Shown piece by piece: positions 23,923 through 32,179 of a stretch of 37,509 bases of DNA. Within the stretch, counting starts at the first letter, position 1; each line of letters starts with the position of its first letter. The notes beneath the pieces were generated by a model that was not told where the DNA came from, ran no database searches, and saw only the letters and a list, made by a program, of their open reading frames with translations. The stretch is from Bacillus sp. MUM 116 (GTDB taxonomy: Bacteria; Bacillota; Bacilli; Bacillales; Cytobacillaceae), in assembly GCF_001866655.1 (NCBI RefSeq), contig NZ_MLYR01000056.1, forward strand, positions 1-37,509, in the 5' to 3' direction. Position numbers and translations under genes: made by a program.

Positions 23923-26139
23923 TTAATCTTCTAATTGGAAATCATGGCTGAAATGAATTTTTCCATTTTCATCGCGGATTTCCACTGTCGCCTTGTTTGT
24001 TGCCGGATCAACTTTGAACACGCCAAAATTGAAGAAATTACCTTCGGCATACATACTTTCCGGGCCAAAGGTTGGGTCCAGTGTGCCGGGATTGATTTTT
24101 ACCGCACCGATTGGGCCGCTGATCAGCTCGTGATAATCGGTTTTACCGTCGTGATTTGCATCATATTTAATCACTTGGGCAAAGTGGACATCCGTTGTGA
24201 CAAAGAATACATTCTTAATTCCTTTTTCCACAATAAAATCAGAAATCTTTTTGAACTCATTCTCATATCCAGTCGGATCATTTGGGTTTAATTGATTGCC
24301 ATTTGCCCAGCCATCCCTGGCATTCGCCTTTCCAGTTGGAACGGAGATTGGTACGGAGGTAGCGACAAGCTTAATTTTTGCATCGGATTCAAGGAGCTGC
24401 TTCTTCAGCCATTCTAATTGTTCGTCACCAAGCATTGTTTTACCCGCAACATCCGCCTGTGTGTTAGGATCGCGGTATCCCCGGTTGTTCAGAATCATCA
24501 TATCAAGGGTATTCCCATAAGAATAGGTGTGGTAAAGCTTGTCCGCGATACTGCGGTCCTCCGAAATTGGCCAGTAGTCTTTGAATGCGCTCAAACCAGT
24601 CGGTGTCAATGGCTGTGATGGTCCCGAAAAATCGTTGGTTACTTCATGATCATCCCAAATCGAATATGTGGCTGTTTTTTGTAAAAGGTCGCGTAACCCA
24701 GCATCCGTGCGGTTTTCCTTATATTTTGCCCAGAATTCCTGTACCGTTTCTGATGGCGGATTTGGCACAGCCGGTGTTTTGTTATCAGCATAAATGGTGT
24801 CACCGCTGAATAAGAAGAAGTCTGGATTTAAAGCGGACATCGCCTTAAAAGAGTTATATGGCGGGATTTCACCCTGTCCACCCGTATCGCCGCCCCAGAC
24901 CATGGTCAATGGTTTTAAGCTGTTCTTGGCCGGTGTCGTTTTGAAGGATCCGTTCACGGTATAGCTGCTAGAAACCGTATGCGCACGGTAATAATACCTC
25001 GTATCCGGCTTCAAACCGTCCATTTTAACCTTTACCGCATAATCATGCTCCGCCTCAGCATGAATAGTTTTTACGATAAACGGCTTTTTAAAGCTGCTGT
25101 CCGTAGAGATTTCAAATTGAACATTTGCTTTACCGTTTGTCCGTGCCCAAAGAATCGCTGATGAATCCGTGACATCTCCGCTCGCAACTCCATGTGAAAT
25201 AAACGGCTTATCGACCAGTTCAACCATTTTATCCGGATTATTTGTGAACTCGCCATCCACTCCAAGAGAAAGTAGTGACGCCAAATCATCCTGTGAATTA
25301 ACCGTCCATGGATGGACAAGCAGTTTATTTTCGTGTGCCGCTTCCATGAATTTTGGCACAACGAGTTCCTTGCTTGGACCTACTCCAGAGGCATAATCAG
25401 CGATTCGTTTGAATTCCTGATAGACATCTTTTCCCTTCAGCATCGCCCCCGTATAAAGTTGAATCAGCTTTACATTTGGCGCCAATGTTTTCAACTTGCG
25501 CAGGCTGTCTTCACTGAATGATTCCAGAATTAGATTCTTGCTATCTAGCACTTTGTTTTTTTGCAAGATTTCAATCAATTTTTCTTCCATGCCCGGATAG
25601 ACATTTGGTGCCTTTGTTTCCATGTAAAGGCCGACTTTTCCATGCCCATGCTTTTTCACAAATTGAATCGCTTCATCAAGGGTAGGGACATGCTGGCCGA
25701 TGTATTCTTTTTTTGCCAGGTTAGGAAAGGCTTTGTTAAACCACGAACCGGCATCGAGACGCTTAATCTCATCCAGCGTAAAGTCCTTAACGCGCCAAGG
25801 AGCACGGTCCGGATACAATTCCTTTGCATTGGTCGTTCTTTCCAGTGTTTCATCATGCATGGCAATCAATTGACCGTCCTTGGTCATTTGTAAATCGAAT
25901 TCCACGTAATCAGCTTTCATTTTGATCGCTTGCTTGTAGGCGGACAGTGTGTGTTCCGGTCCGTATGCAGATGCGCCGCGATGGGCGATGACCGCTACAT
26001 CATGGGTTAATGGCTGCAAGGTAGATTGTCCATTGTCTGTCGTAACGGTTTTGTGTGGTGCTGCTAAAACAGCCCATGGAGCGGCTGAGGATAATGATAA
26101 TGAGAGGCACGCGATTCCAGCTACTAAACTCTTTTTCAT
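23923..26139 (-). CDS. Secreted fusion: glycerophosphodiester phosphodiesterase plus PhoD-like phosphatase
   Basis: 738 residues. A Sec-type signal peptide covers about 1-27 (MKKSLVAGIACLSL, ending VLAA). Residues about 45-315 are a GDPD domain with AHRGASAYGPEHT (His53, Arg54, Glu62), the metal pair Glu80/Asp82 and His95. Residues about 316-735 are a PhoD/metallophosphatase domain (HGVASGDVTDSSAILWAR, WGGDTGGQG, FSGDTIYAD, IWDDHEVTNDF, TTDVHFAQV). In B. subtilis these are separate proteins, GlpQ and PhoD, that degrade wall teichoic acid from the end and internally. Here one polypeptide carries both. No twin-arginine motif is present although PhoD is normally Tat-exported. AGGAGATG precedes the ATG, and a PhoP-box-like repeat lies upstream. 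Confidence 0.93.
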   Translation of the reverse strand: MKKSLVAGIACLSLSLSSAAPWAVLAAPHKTVTTDNGQSTLQPLTHDVAVIAHRGASAYGPEHTLSAYKQAIKMKADYVEFDLQMTKDGQLIAMHDETLERTTNAKELYPDRAPWRVKDFTLDEIKRLDAGSWFNKAFPNLAKKEYIGQHVPTLDEAIQFVKKHGHGKVGLYMETKAPNVYPGMEEKLIEILQKNKVLDSKNLILESFSEDSLRKLKTLAPNVKLIQLYTGAMLKGKDVYQEFKRIADYASGVGPSKELVVPKFMEAAHENKLLVHPWTVNSQDDLASLLSLGVDGEFTNNPDKMVELVDKPFISHGVASGDVTDSSAILWARTNGKANVQFEISTDSSFKKPFIVKTIHAEAEHDYAVKVKMDGLKPDTRYYYRAHTVSSSYTVNGSFKTTPAKNSLKPLTMVWGGDTGGQGEIPPYNSFKAMSALNPDFFLFSGDTIYADNKTPAVPNPPSETVQEFWAKYKENRTDAGLRDLLQKTATYSIWDDHEVTNDFSGPSQPLTPTGLSAFKDYWPISEDRSIADKLYHTYSYGNTLDMMILNNRGYRDPNTQADVAGKTMLGDEQLEWLKKQLLESDAKIKLVATSVPISVPTGKANARDGWANGNQLNPNDPTGYENEFKKISDFIVEKGIKNVFFVTTDVHFAQVIKYDANHDGKTDYHELISGPIGAVKINPGTLDPTFGPESMYAEGNFFNFGVFKVDPATNKATVEIRDENGKIHFSHDFQLED

Positions 26140-26248
26140 CTGTCATTCATCTCCTAAAAGTTATGTATTCCTACTTAAACTTATAGAAGTATTGTAAAGT
26201 GATTTTTAATAGAATATAAATGTTTGGTAAATTTAACAAAAATAGTAA

Positions 26249-26274
26249 ATTCAACTCATGTGAATTGATGTGAA
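26249..26274 (-). promoter_or_regulatory. Candidate PhoP box
   Basis: On the minus strand TTCACA (26274-26269), 4 nt, TTCACA (26264-26259), 4 nt, then the weaker TTGAAT (26254-26249). Direct repeats at a 10-bp step match the PhoP pattern TT(A/C)ACA. They stand about 110-135 bp upstream of the phosphatase fusion. Confidence 0.5.
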
Positions 26275-26283
26275 AAAATACCT

Positions 26284-26332
26284 AGTCGACAAAATTCGGA
26301 TGGTGACAGGCACCATCCGAATTTTGTCGACT
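26284..26332 (-). terminator. Terminator, dispersed hairpin copy 7
   Basis: 22-bp perfect arms (AGTCGACAAAATTCGGATGG plus TG) around ACAGG. The core reads GGTGACAGGCACC, the reverse orientation of copy 3. It lies just after the stop of the membrane protein gene. Confidence 0.85.
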
Positions 26333-26335
26333 GCG

Positions 26336-28000
26336 CTATTGAATTCCTTCAATCCTAATTTCCTTCACCGGCAGGAATTGTTCCTCTGTATTTAAGTAGG
26401 TTAGCCTTACTTTATCTCCTTCTTTTAGATAGATAATGAGTGGTTCTTTTTCAGAAGAGAGAATAAAGTTTTGGCGATTATCGAGCAGGAAGGTGACGAA
26501 CGTGAAATCACCAGATTTTTCTTTATAAACTCTGAGTACGGTTCCGTTAGCTTGTTTTTCATCGGCTTTCGAACTGCCGTCGACCGTGCCTTTGCCGCGC
26601 TGCAAGGCTGTTTTATACTGCTTTAAGGCCTCGTTCGGCGTTGAGCCATAAGCGGAAATTTCCGGATTTGCCGCCGAAACAATAAAGTAGTTTTGTAAAA
26701 AGCCATTCGAATCGAGGACAGCGGTCAGCCAGCTTGCCTCACCATAAAAGTTATAAAGAATCGGCATTTTTCCCTTCCATTTTTTCTCGATAAATTTTTT
26801 TTCAATAATTTGCAGTGCGCCTTGTGAATCCATATACGATTCGTCCGGATTTCCTGTATAATAGGTTGCCTTGCCTGTTCTTGCGTTTGTCAACGAATAA
26901 CCGAGCATCGAATCGACGTTTTCCTTTGGGCTGGTAAAATCAGTGAAATAGTACATGACCCCGTTCTCGTCAAAGATCGGACTTACATTTGCCACTGTTC
27001 CTTCATCAGAAGGCAGCTTTACATCTGATTTTCCAAAAATACTATTCCAAAAGCCATGAACATACTTCCCAAAATAACTGTTTTGAAGGCTGACGGCTTC
27101 CGGTGAGACTGCGCCATCAATAAATTCCGGGGCATTGTTTAATGAATACTCCTTTGTTTCTCCCGTTTTTGCATCGACTAACACAATCCCTTTTACTTTA
27201 AAACCATTCCTCGCCGAGACAAAATCACCATAGGTACGAATATAGTAGGGTTTCCCTTTTTCATCCACTTCTAATTTGACATTGCCATAGAAAATCTTTT
27301 TCGGAAATTCCATTCGGATATGCCGCTCGATATTTTTATTGAAAAAAGAAGAAGGAGTATAGGCCATTTCTTCTTTTATAAACTTTGGGTTAGCGGATGA
27401 ATCGGTTGCACTAACGGTAAAATAGCCTGGTGTTTCCGAACCTCTCAACCATTTAAAAAATCCTGAGAATTCAACGGGAGCAATATAAACATAGTCTTCG
27501 TTTACTTTTTGGATTTGCAGATTGCCAAGTTCATAGTAGCTTGTGTTCGGGACTTGGCCAAATGCCTTTTTCATCTTGTTTCTGGCAAATTGCGGCGGGA
27601 CACTTGCCGGTTTCTCATGCTCATCAAATGCTTTGATCTCTACTTTTTCCGTCATTTTGGCTGAGGTATATTTTTCGTTTGCGTTAAAAAGAAAGGCCGT
27701 TAAAAAATATACACCTACTGCCAAGCTCCCCAGAAATAGAGCTGCTTTTATCTTTTGCTCCTTCCCCGTCGAAAGCGCAGTTCCGGCGGCAGTCAAAAGG
27801 ATTGCCAGCGGCCATATAGCAGATAGATTGCGGTCTAGATTGGTAAAATAAAAGAATAAGAAAATCAAAACAATCAAAACAATCAAACCCGTAACCAAAC
27901 CGCGAGTGGGAGCAGTGCTTCCCTTCGGCTTTTTAATTGGATTTAAAACAAGAGCCGAAACCAACCCGATAATAAATGTAAATAAAAATATATTCCCCAT
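26336..28000 (-). CDS. Large membrane protein of unknown function
   Basis: 554 residues from the ATG at 28000. A longer frame of 21 extra codons begins upstream but lacks a clear ribosome site, and the shorter start opens directly on a membrane helix. Four hydrophobic helices occupy about the first 120 residues (FLFTFIIGLVSALVL; LVTGLIVLIVLIFLFFYF; IWPLAILLTAAGTAL; LFLGSLAVGVYFLTAFLF). An outward-facing region of roughly 430 residues follows, with repeated features such as VKGIVLVDAKTGETKEYSL and LGYSLTNARTGKATYYTG that recall PepSY-like beta units. No family could be named. Confidence 0.75.
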   Translation of the reverse strand: MGNIFLFTFIIGLVSALVLNPIKKPKGSTAPTRGLVTGLIVLIVLIFLFFYFTNLDRNLSAIWPLAILLTAAGTALSTGKEQKIKAALFLGSLAVGVYFLTAFLFNANEKYTSAKMTEKVEIKAFDEHEKPASVPPQFARNKMKKAFGQVPNTSYYELGNLQIQKVNEDYVYIAPVEFSGFFKWLRGSETPGYFTVSATDSSANPKFIKEEMAYTPSSFFNKNIERHIRMEFPKKIFYGNVKLEVDEKGKPYYIRTYGDFVSARNGFKVKGIVLVDAKTGETKEYSLNNAPEFIDGAVSPEAVSLQNSYFGKYVHGFWNSIFGKSDVKLPSDEGTVANVSPIFDENGVMYYFTDFTSPKENVDSMLGYSLTNARTGKATYYTGNPDESYMDSQGALQIIEKKFIEKKWKGKMPILYNFYGEASWLTAVLDSNGFLQNYFIVSAANPEISAYGSTPNEALKQYKTALQRGKGTVDGSSKADEKQANGTVLRVYKEKSGDFTFVTFLLDNRQNFILSSEKEPLIIYLKEGDKVRLTYLNTEEQFLPVKEIRIEGIQ

Positions 28001-28093
28001 AAATCCATTTCCTTCCTTTCCCTGATAACTACTCCTACGAATGATGAGATGGAAAAGTTTCATGTTATAAAAGAAACTTTTGTGAAAAAAAGC

Positions 28094-28151
28094 ATTCCGC
28101 TAAACCGGAATTTTCCTAAAATACGGAATGAATTCACCGGAAAATTCCGTA
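28094..28151. promoter_or_regulatory. Inverted repeats upstream of the sigma-54 promoter
   Basis: ATTCCG-N6-CGGAAT (28094-28111), TACGGAAT-N14-ATTCCGTA (28122-28151) and the inner palindrome CGGAAAATTCCG (28138-28149). They lie 95-165 bp above the sigma-54 promoter, the normal place for enhancer-binding-protein sites. Confidence 0.5.
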
Positions 28152-28243
28152 ATTCTGGAAATTATCATTTGTCCGATTTCCGTTAATAAAAAAGAAAACG
28201 GTGAGATTATGAAATTTTCAATCAATTTTGAATTAGGAATATT

Positions 28244-28260
28244 TTGGCATGGAACTTGCA
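28244..28260 (+). promoter_or_regulatory. Sigma-54 promoter (-24/-12)
   Basis: TTGGCAT-N5-TTGCA with GG (28246-28247) and GC (28258-28259) exactly 10 bases apart, as required for sigma-54 (SigL). It drives the GntP-scoAB-dehydrogenase operon, and a sigma-54 activator is encoded at its end. Confidence 0.8.
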
Positions 28261-28310
28261 ACTAAATGAGTATGAAAGGGATTTTTTTTGCAAAGGAGGT
28301 TTCAATTTCC

Positions 28311-28324
28311 TGCAAACGCTTTCA
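28311..28324 (+). promoter_or_regulatory. cre site (CcpA) in the operon leader
   Basis: TGCAAACGCTTTCA fits the consensus TGNAANCGNWNNCW at every defined position. It lies downstream of the expected start of transcription and 33 bp before the gntP ATG, so CcpA bound there could block elongation. Confidence 0.75.
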
Positions 28325-28356
28325 GGGAAAACTATCATTGAACAAGGGGGATTTTC

Positions 28357-29799
28357 ATGGATTTAATCATCATTCTTCTAGCGCTCGGCCTGTTGATGTT
28401 TGTTGCCTACCGAGGGTATTCCGTCATTTTATTTGCGCCAATCTGTGCGCTTTTAGCTGTTTTATTGACAGAGCCTAGCTATGTTTTGCCGTTCTTTTCA
28501 GGTGTGTTTATGGAAAAAATGGTCGGATTTATTAAATCTTATTTTCCAGTGTTTTTACTAGGTGCTATTTTTGGAAAAGTTGTTGAGATGTCTGGTCTTG
28601 CGGAATCGATTGCGAAAACCATTGTGAAATTGATTGGCGCTAAAAGGGCCATTCTGGCAATCGTTTTATTAGGTGCGATTTTAACCTATAGCGGTGTGAG
28701 TCTATTTGTCGTCGTTTTCGCTGTATTTCCATTCGCAGCCCATTTATTTAGAGAAGCGAATATTCCGAAGCGCTTGATTCCAGGAACAATCGCTTTAGGG
28801 GCTTTTTCTTTTACAATGGATGCCCTGCCAGGGACTCCACAAATTCAAAACGTGATTCCGATTCAATTCTTTAAAACCGATATTTATGCGGCACCGGTAT
28901 TGGGGATTATCGGTGGGGGATTTGTATTGGTTGTCGGCCTGCTCTATCTGGAATCGAGAAAGAGAAAGGCAGCCAAAGCAGGGGAAGGTTATTTCGGCTT
29001 CGATACTGAACTTGCAGCAGGTTCTGAAGAGGCAGGTCTTGCCAAAAATGAAAATCCTGTTGCAAATTTCTCCGCGGATCAATCTGTAGCCCGCCAAATT
29101 CTCGCCTTTGTACCACTTATTCTAGTGGCGGTCATGAATAAGATATTTGTTACCAACATCCCGAAATGGTATCCAAATGGCTTTGATTTTTCTAAAATCG
29201 GCTTAAAGGCATTTGGGGTCGTGGATACGACTGCGGTTGCAGCCATTTGGGCCGTTGAAATGGCGCTTGTCGTAGGGATTATTGCGACGCTTCTCTATGA
29301 TTGGAAAAAAGTCACGCAAAACTTCAAAGAAGGAATTAATGCAAGTATCGGCGGCTCATTGCTTGCCACGATGAATACCGGGGCTGAGTATGGATTTGGC
29401 GGAATTATCGCAGCGTTGCCAGGGTTTGCAACCATTAGCGGGGGGATTTCCCACACCTTTACCAATCCGCTTGTAAATGGAGCCGTAACGACTACCACTC
29501 TTGCCGGGATTACGGGTTCAGCGTCCGGCGGTATGGGAATTGCCTTAAGTGCAATGGCGGAAAAATACAATCAGATGATTGCAGCGGCACATATTCCTCC
29601 GGAAGTGATGCATCGCGTAGTGGCAATGGCATCCGGTGGTATGGATACGCTTCCACACAACGGAGCGGTTATTACATTGCTTGCCGTAACAGGGTTGACC
29701 CATCGCCAATCATACCGTGATATTTTTGCCGTAACGGTCATCAAAACACTTGCTGTTTTCTTTATTATCGCTCTTTATACTTTAACAGGCATTGTTTAA
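28357..29799 (+). CDS. yxjC: GntP family permease, probably for 3-hydroxybutyrate/acetoacetate (YxjC-like)
   Basis: 480 residues with about twelve hydrophobic helices and the GntP/ion-transporter layout. FPVFLLGAIFGKVVEMSGLAESIA, GAFSFTMDALPGTPQIQN and ASGGMDTLPHNGAVITLL are family blocks. The gene order permease, scoA, scoB, SDR equals yxjC-scoA-scoB-yxjF of B. subtilis, so the substrate is probably 3-hydroxybutyrate or a related short-chain acid rather than gluconate. AAGGGGGATTTTC precedes the ATG. First gene of the sigma-54/cre-controlled operon. Confidence 0.88.
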   Translation: MDLIIILLALGLLMFVAYRGYSVILFAPICALLAVLLTEPSYVLPFFSGVFMEKMVGFIKSYFPVFLLGAIFGKVVEMSGLAESIAKTIVKLIGAKRAILAIVLLGAILTYSGVSLFVVVFAVFPFAAHLFREANIPKRLIPGTIALGAFSFTMDALPGTPQIQNVIPIQFFKTDIYAAPVLGIIGGGFVLVVGLLYLESRKRKAAKAGEGYFGFDTELAAGSEEAGLAKNENPVANFSADQSVARQILAFVPLILVAVMNKIFVTNIPKWYPNGFDFSKIGLKAFGVVDTTAVAAIWAVEMALVVGIIATLLYDWKKVTQNFKEGINASIGGSLLATMNTGAEYGFGGIIAALPGFATISGGISHTFTNPLVNGAVTTTTLAGITGSASGGMGIALSAMAEKYNQMIAAAHIPPEVMHRVVAMASGGMDTLPHNGAVITLLAVTGLTHRQSYRDIFAVTVIKTLAVFFIIALYTLTGIV

Positions 29800-29810
29800 G
29801 AGCCTTAGCA

Positions 29811-29845
29811 ATGGCTGTTAGCCTTTTCTTTAGGCTAACAGCCAT
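29811..29845 (+). terminator. Intra-operon hairpin after the permease gene
   Basis: A perfect 14-bp stem ATGGCTGTTAGCCT/AGGCTAACAGCCAT with a 7-nt loop, followed by GTTTAAAAAAAT. The T-run is poor, so it may lower expression of the distal genes or stabilise the upstream mRNA. Confidence 0.6.
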
Positions 29846-29882
29846 GTTTAAAAAAATAGATTACTAGAGAGGTGTTTCAAAA

Positions 29883-30584
29883 TTGAGTAATGGAAAATTA
29901 ATTAAATCCTTTGAGGATGCGATTCAAGATATTCATGATGGGGCGACCATCATCGTTGGCGGGTTCGGTCTGTGCGGAATTCCTGAGAAAGCCATTTTAG
30001 CTTTACGGGAAAAAGGAGTAAAAGACCTGACAATTGTCAGCAATAATTGCGGTGTTGACGATTGGGGACTCGGTCTTTTATTAGCCAATAAACAGATTAA
30101 AAAAATGATTTCCTCTTATGTAGGAGAAAACAAAATCTTTGAAAAGCAATTTTTAAATGGTGAATTAGAGGTAGAGCTTGTCCCTCAAGGCACACTTGCT
30201 GAACGCATCCGGGCAGGCGGTGCCGGAATTCCTGGTTTCTATACCGCGACAGGAGTGGGGACCCCGATTGCCGAAGGAAAGGAACATAAAGAGTTTAATG
30301 GAAAAACCTATATTCTTGAGGAGGGAATCGTCGGAGACTTTGCATTAGTAAAGGCTTGGAAAGCAGACACCCTTGGGAATTTGATGTATCAAAAAACCGC
30401 CCGGAATTTTAACCCGCTTGCCGCGATGGCAGGGAAAATTACGATTGCAGAGGTAGAGGAAATCTTCGAAGCAGGTGAACTGAATCCCGACCAAATCCAT
30501 ACACCAAGCATTTACGTACAAAGAGTTTTAAAAGGCGAAAACTACGAGAAGCGAATTGAACGAAGAGTAGTTACTCAAGCTTAG
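29883..30584 (+). CDS. scoA: Succinyl-CoA:3-ketoacid CoA-transferase subunit A
   Basis: 233 residues, the normal alpha subunit. [13 protein letters not shown] (20-32), [15 protein letters not shown] and [16 protein letters not shown] match ScoA almost word for word. With ScoB it transfers CoA from succinyl-CoA to acetoacetate, giving acetoacetyl-CoA for thiolysis. The start is TTG, supported by AGAGAGGTG about nine bases upstream and by the match of the protein start to ScoA; no nearby ATG fits. Confidence 0.95.
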   Translation: MSNGKLIKSFEDAIQDIHDGATIIVGGFGLCGIPEKAILALREKGVKDLTIVSNNCGVDDWGLGLLLANKQIKKMISSYVGENKIFEKQFLNGELEVELVPQGTLAERIRAGGAGIPGFYTATGVGTPIAEGKEHKEFNGKTYILEEGIVGDFALVKAWKADTLGNLMYQKTARNFNPLAAMAGKITIAEVEEIFEAGELNPDQIHTPSIYVQRVLKGENYEKRIERRVVTQA

Positions 30585-30600
30585 AAAGGGGATTGTTCTG

Positions 30601-31254
30601 ATGGATGTACGAAAAAAAATCATTACTCGGGCAGTATTAGAAATTGCAGATGGGATGAACGTAAATTTGGGGATTGGGATGCCAACACTAATTGCGAATG
30701 AAATTCCTGCCAACTTCAATGTATTGCTTCAATCGGAAAATGGACTGTTAGGGATTGGCCCATATCCAGTGGAATCCGAAGTAGACGCCGATCTCATCAA
30801 TGCAGGAAAAGAGACGGTAACAGCTGTTGATGGTTCCTCCTATTTTGATAGCGCAGAATCATTTGCAATGATTCGCGGCGGACATATCGATTTAGCGATT
30901 CTTGGCGGGATGGAAGTTTCAGAAACAGGGGATTTGGCCAACTGGATGATCCCTGGGAAAATGATCAAAGGGATGGGCGGTGCCATGGACCTTGTGAATG
31001 GAGCGAAAAAAGTCGTTGTCGTCATGGAGCATGTAAATAAGCATGGCGAATCGAAAGTGAAACAAGTGTGTACGCTCCCATTGACAGGGAAAAATGTTGT
31101 CCACAGGTTAATCACAGATTTGGCTGTATTTGATTTTACCAAGGATGGAATGATTTTATCAGAATTACAAGAGGGTACTACAATTAAAGAAGTGCAAGAA
31201 AAAACGGAGGCTTCTTTTACGGTAAGCCCACAATTAATGTCCAACCAACAATAA
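30601..31254 (+). CDS. scoB: Succinyl-CoA:3-ketoacid CoA-transferase subunit B
   Basis: 217 residues, the beta subunit. The catalytic Glu46, which forms the glutamyl-CoA intermediate, lies in [10 protein letters not shown] (44-53). [13 protein letters not shown] and [21 protein letters not shown] are also diagnostic. It begins 17 bases after scoA, with AAAGGGGATT as ribosome site, so the subunits should be made in similar amounts. Confidence 0.95.
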   Translation: MDVRKKIITRAVLEIADGMNVNLGIGMPTLIANEIPANFNVLLQSENGLLGIGPYPVESEVDADLINAGKETVTAVDGSSYFDSAESFAMIRGGHIDLAILGGMEVSETGDLANWMIPGKMIKGMGGAMDLVNGAKKVVVVMEHVNKHGESKVKQVCTLPLTGKNVVHRLITDLAVFDFTKDGMILSELQEGTTIKEVQEKTEASFTVSPQLMSNQQ

Positions 31255-31285
31255 GTTTGATTGAATGACTAGGAGTGAAACAGCA

Positions 31286-32071
31286 ATGATGATGGCTTTA
31301 GAAGGAAAAATAGCTTTTATAACAGGGGCAGCCAGCGGAATCGGATTGGAAATCGCCAAAAATTTTGCGCAGGAAGGGGCAAAGGTCGTGATTTCAGACC
31401 TGAACGGTGAAGCGGCGGAAAAGGCAGCTGTTGAACTAAAGGAACAGGGGTATGAATCAATCGCTGCTCCTTGTGATGTCACCGATGAGGAAGCGTTTAA
31501 AAAAAGTCTGGAAACGGCTCATCAAACCTTTGGCCGAATTGATATTTTAGTAAACAATGCCGGCCTGCAATATGTAGCACCCATTGAAGAATTTCCTACT
31601 GAAAAATTTAAGCTATTAATCGATGTGATGCTTACAGCACCGTTTATCGGAATTAAAAACGTATTTCCATTTATGAAAGAGCAGGGATTTGGAAGAATCA
31701 TCAATATGGCCTCGATCAATGGCTTGGTCGGTTTTGCTGGAAAGGCCGCCTATAATAGCGCCAAGCATGGAGTCATCGGCTTAACGAAAGTGGCTGCGTT
31801 AGAAGGGGCTGAACATGGAATTACAGTAAATGCGATATGCCCTGGATATGTCGATACACCACTTGTAAGAAATCAATTAAAGGATTTGGCAGTAACTCGA
31901 AAGGTTGAATTTGATCGTGTGATTGAAGAAGTTCTTCTCCCGCTTGTTCCGCAAAAAAGATTGTTAGCCGTTGAGGAAATTGCGGATTATGCGGTGTTTT
32001 TAGCCAGCGATAAAGCAAGAGGAGTTACTGGGCAGGCCGTGGTGCTTGATGGTGGATATACTGTTCAATAA
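31286..32071 (+). CDS. 3-Hydroxybutyrate dehydrogenase (short-chain dehydrogenase)
   Basis: 261 residues, classical SDR. Cofactor motif TGAASGIG, the NNAG segment (LVNNAGLQYVAPIEEFP), and a YNSAK catalytic pair after MASINGL. The AGLQYVAPIEEFPTEKF block is characteristic of 3-hydroxybutyrate dehydrogenases, and the position matches yxjF of B. subtilis. It would oxidise 3-hydroxybutyrate to acetoacetate, the ScoAB substrate. Three ATGs stand in a row. The first (31286) is chosen, 10 bases behind AGGAG. An upstream ATG at 31265 precedes that ribosome site and was not used. Confidence 0.92.
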   Translation: MMMALEGKIAFITGAASGIGLEIAKNFAQEGAKVVISDLNGEAAEKAAVELKEQGYESIAAPCDVTDEEAFKKSLETAHQTFGRIDILVNNAGLQYVAPIEEFPTEKFKLLIDVMLTAPFIGIKNVFPFMKEQGFGRIINMASINGLVGFAGKAAYNSAKHGVIGLTKVAALEGAEHGITVNAICPGYVDTPLVRNQLKDLAVTRKVEFDRVIEEVLLPLVPQKRLLAVEEIADYAVFLASDKARGVTGQAVVLDGGYTVQ

Positions 32072-32083
32072 AGATTGGAAAAT

Positions 32084-32107
32084 GGACCCCAAGTGGGTTC
32101 TTTTTCC
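32084..32107 (+). terminator. Terminator of the hydroxybutyrate operon
   Basis: A short stem GGACCC/GGGTTC with loop CAAGT, then TTTTTCC. It separates the operon from the activator gene, which has its own promoter. Confidence 0.65.
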
Positions 32108-32129
32108 GTTTTCAGGAAATAAGTACTGG

Positions 32130-32154
32130 TGATTCTTTGATATAATAAGAATCA
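32130..32154 (+). promoter_or_regulatory. Promoter of the activator gene within an inverted repeat
   Basis: Extended -10 TGATATAAT (32138-32146) lies between exact 8-bp arms TGATTCTT (32130-32137) and AAGAATCA (32147-32154). An operator across the -10 suggests repression or self-control. Confidence 0.5.
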
Positions 32155-32179
32155 TCACGTTGAAAAGGTGAGAAATTCG

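Noticed and set aside
28266..28478. 70-codon frame across the cre site and gntP start
   Set aside because: Out of frame with the permease, which has the better start and family match.
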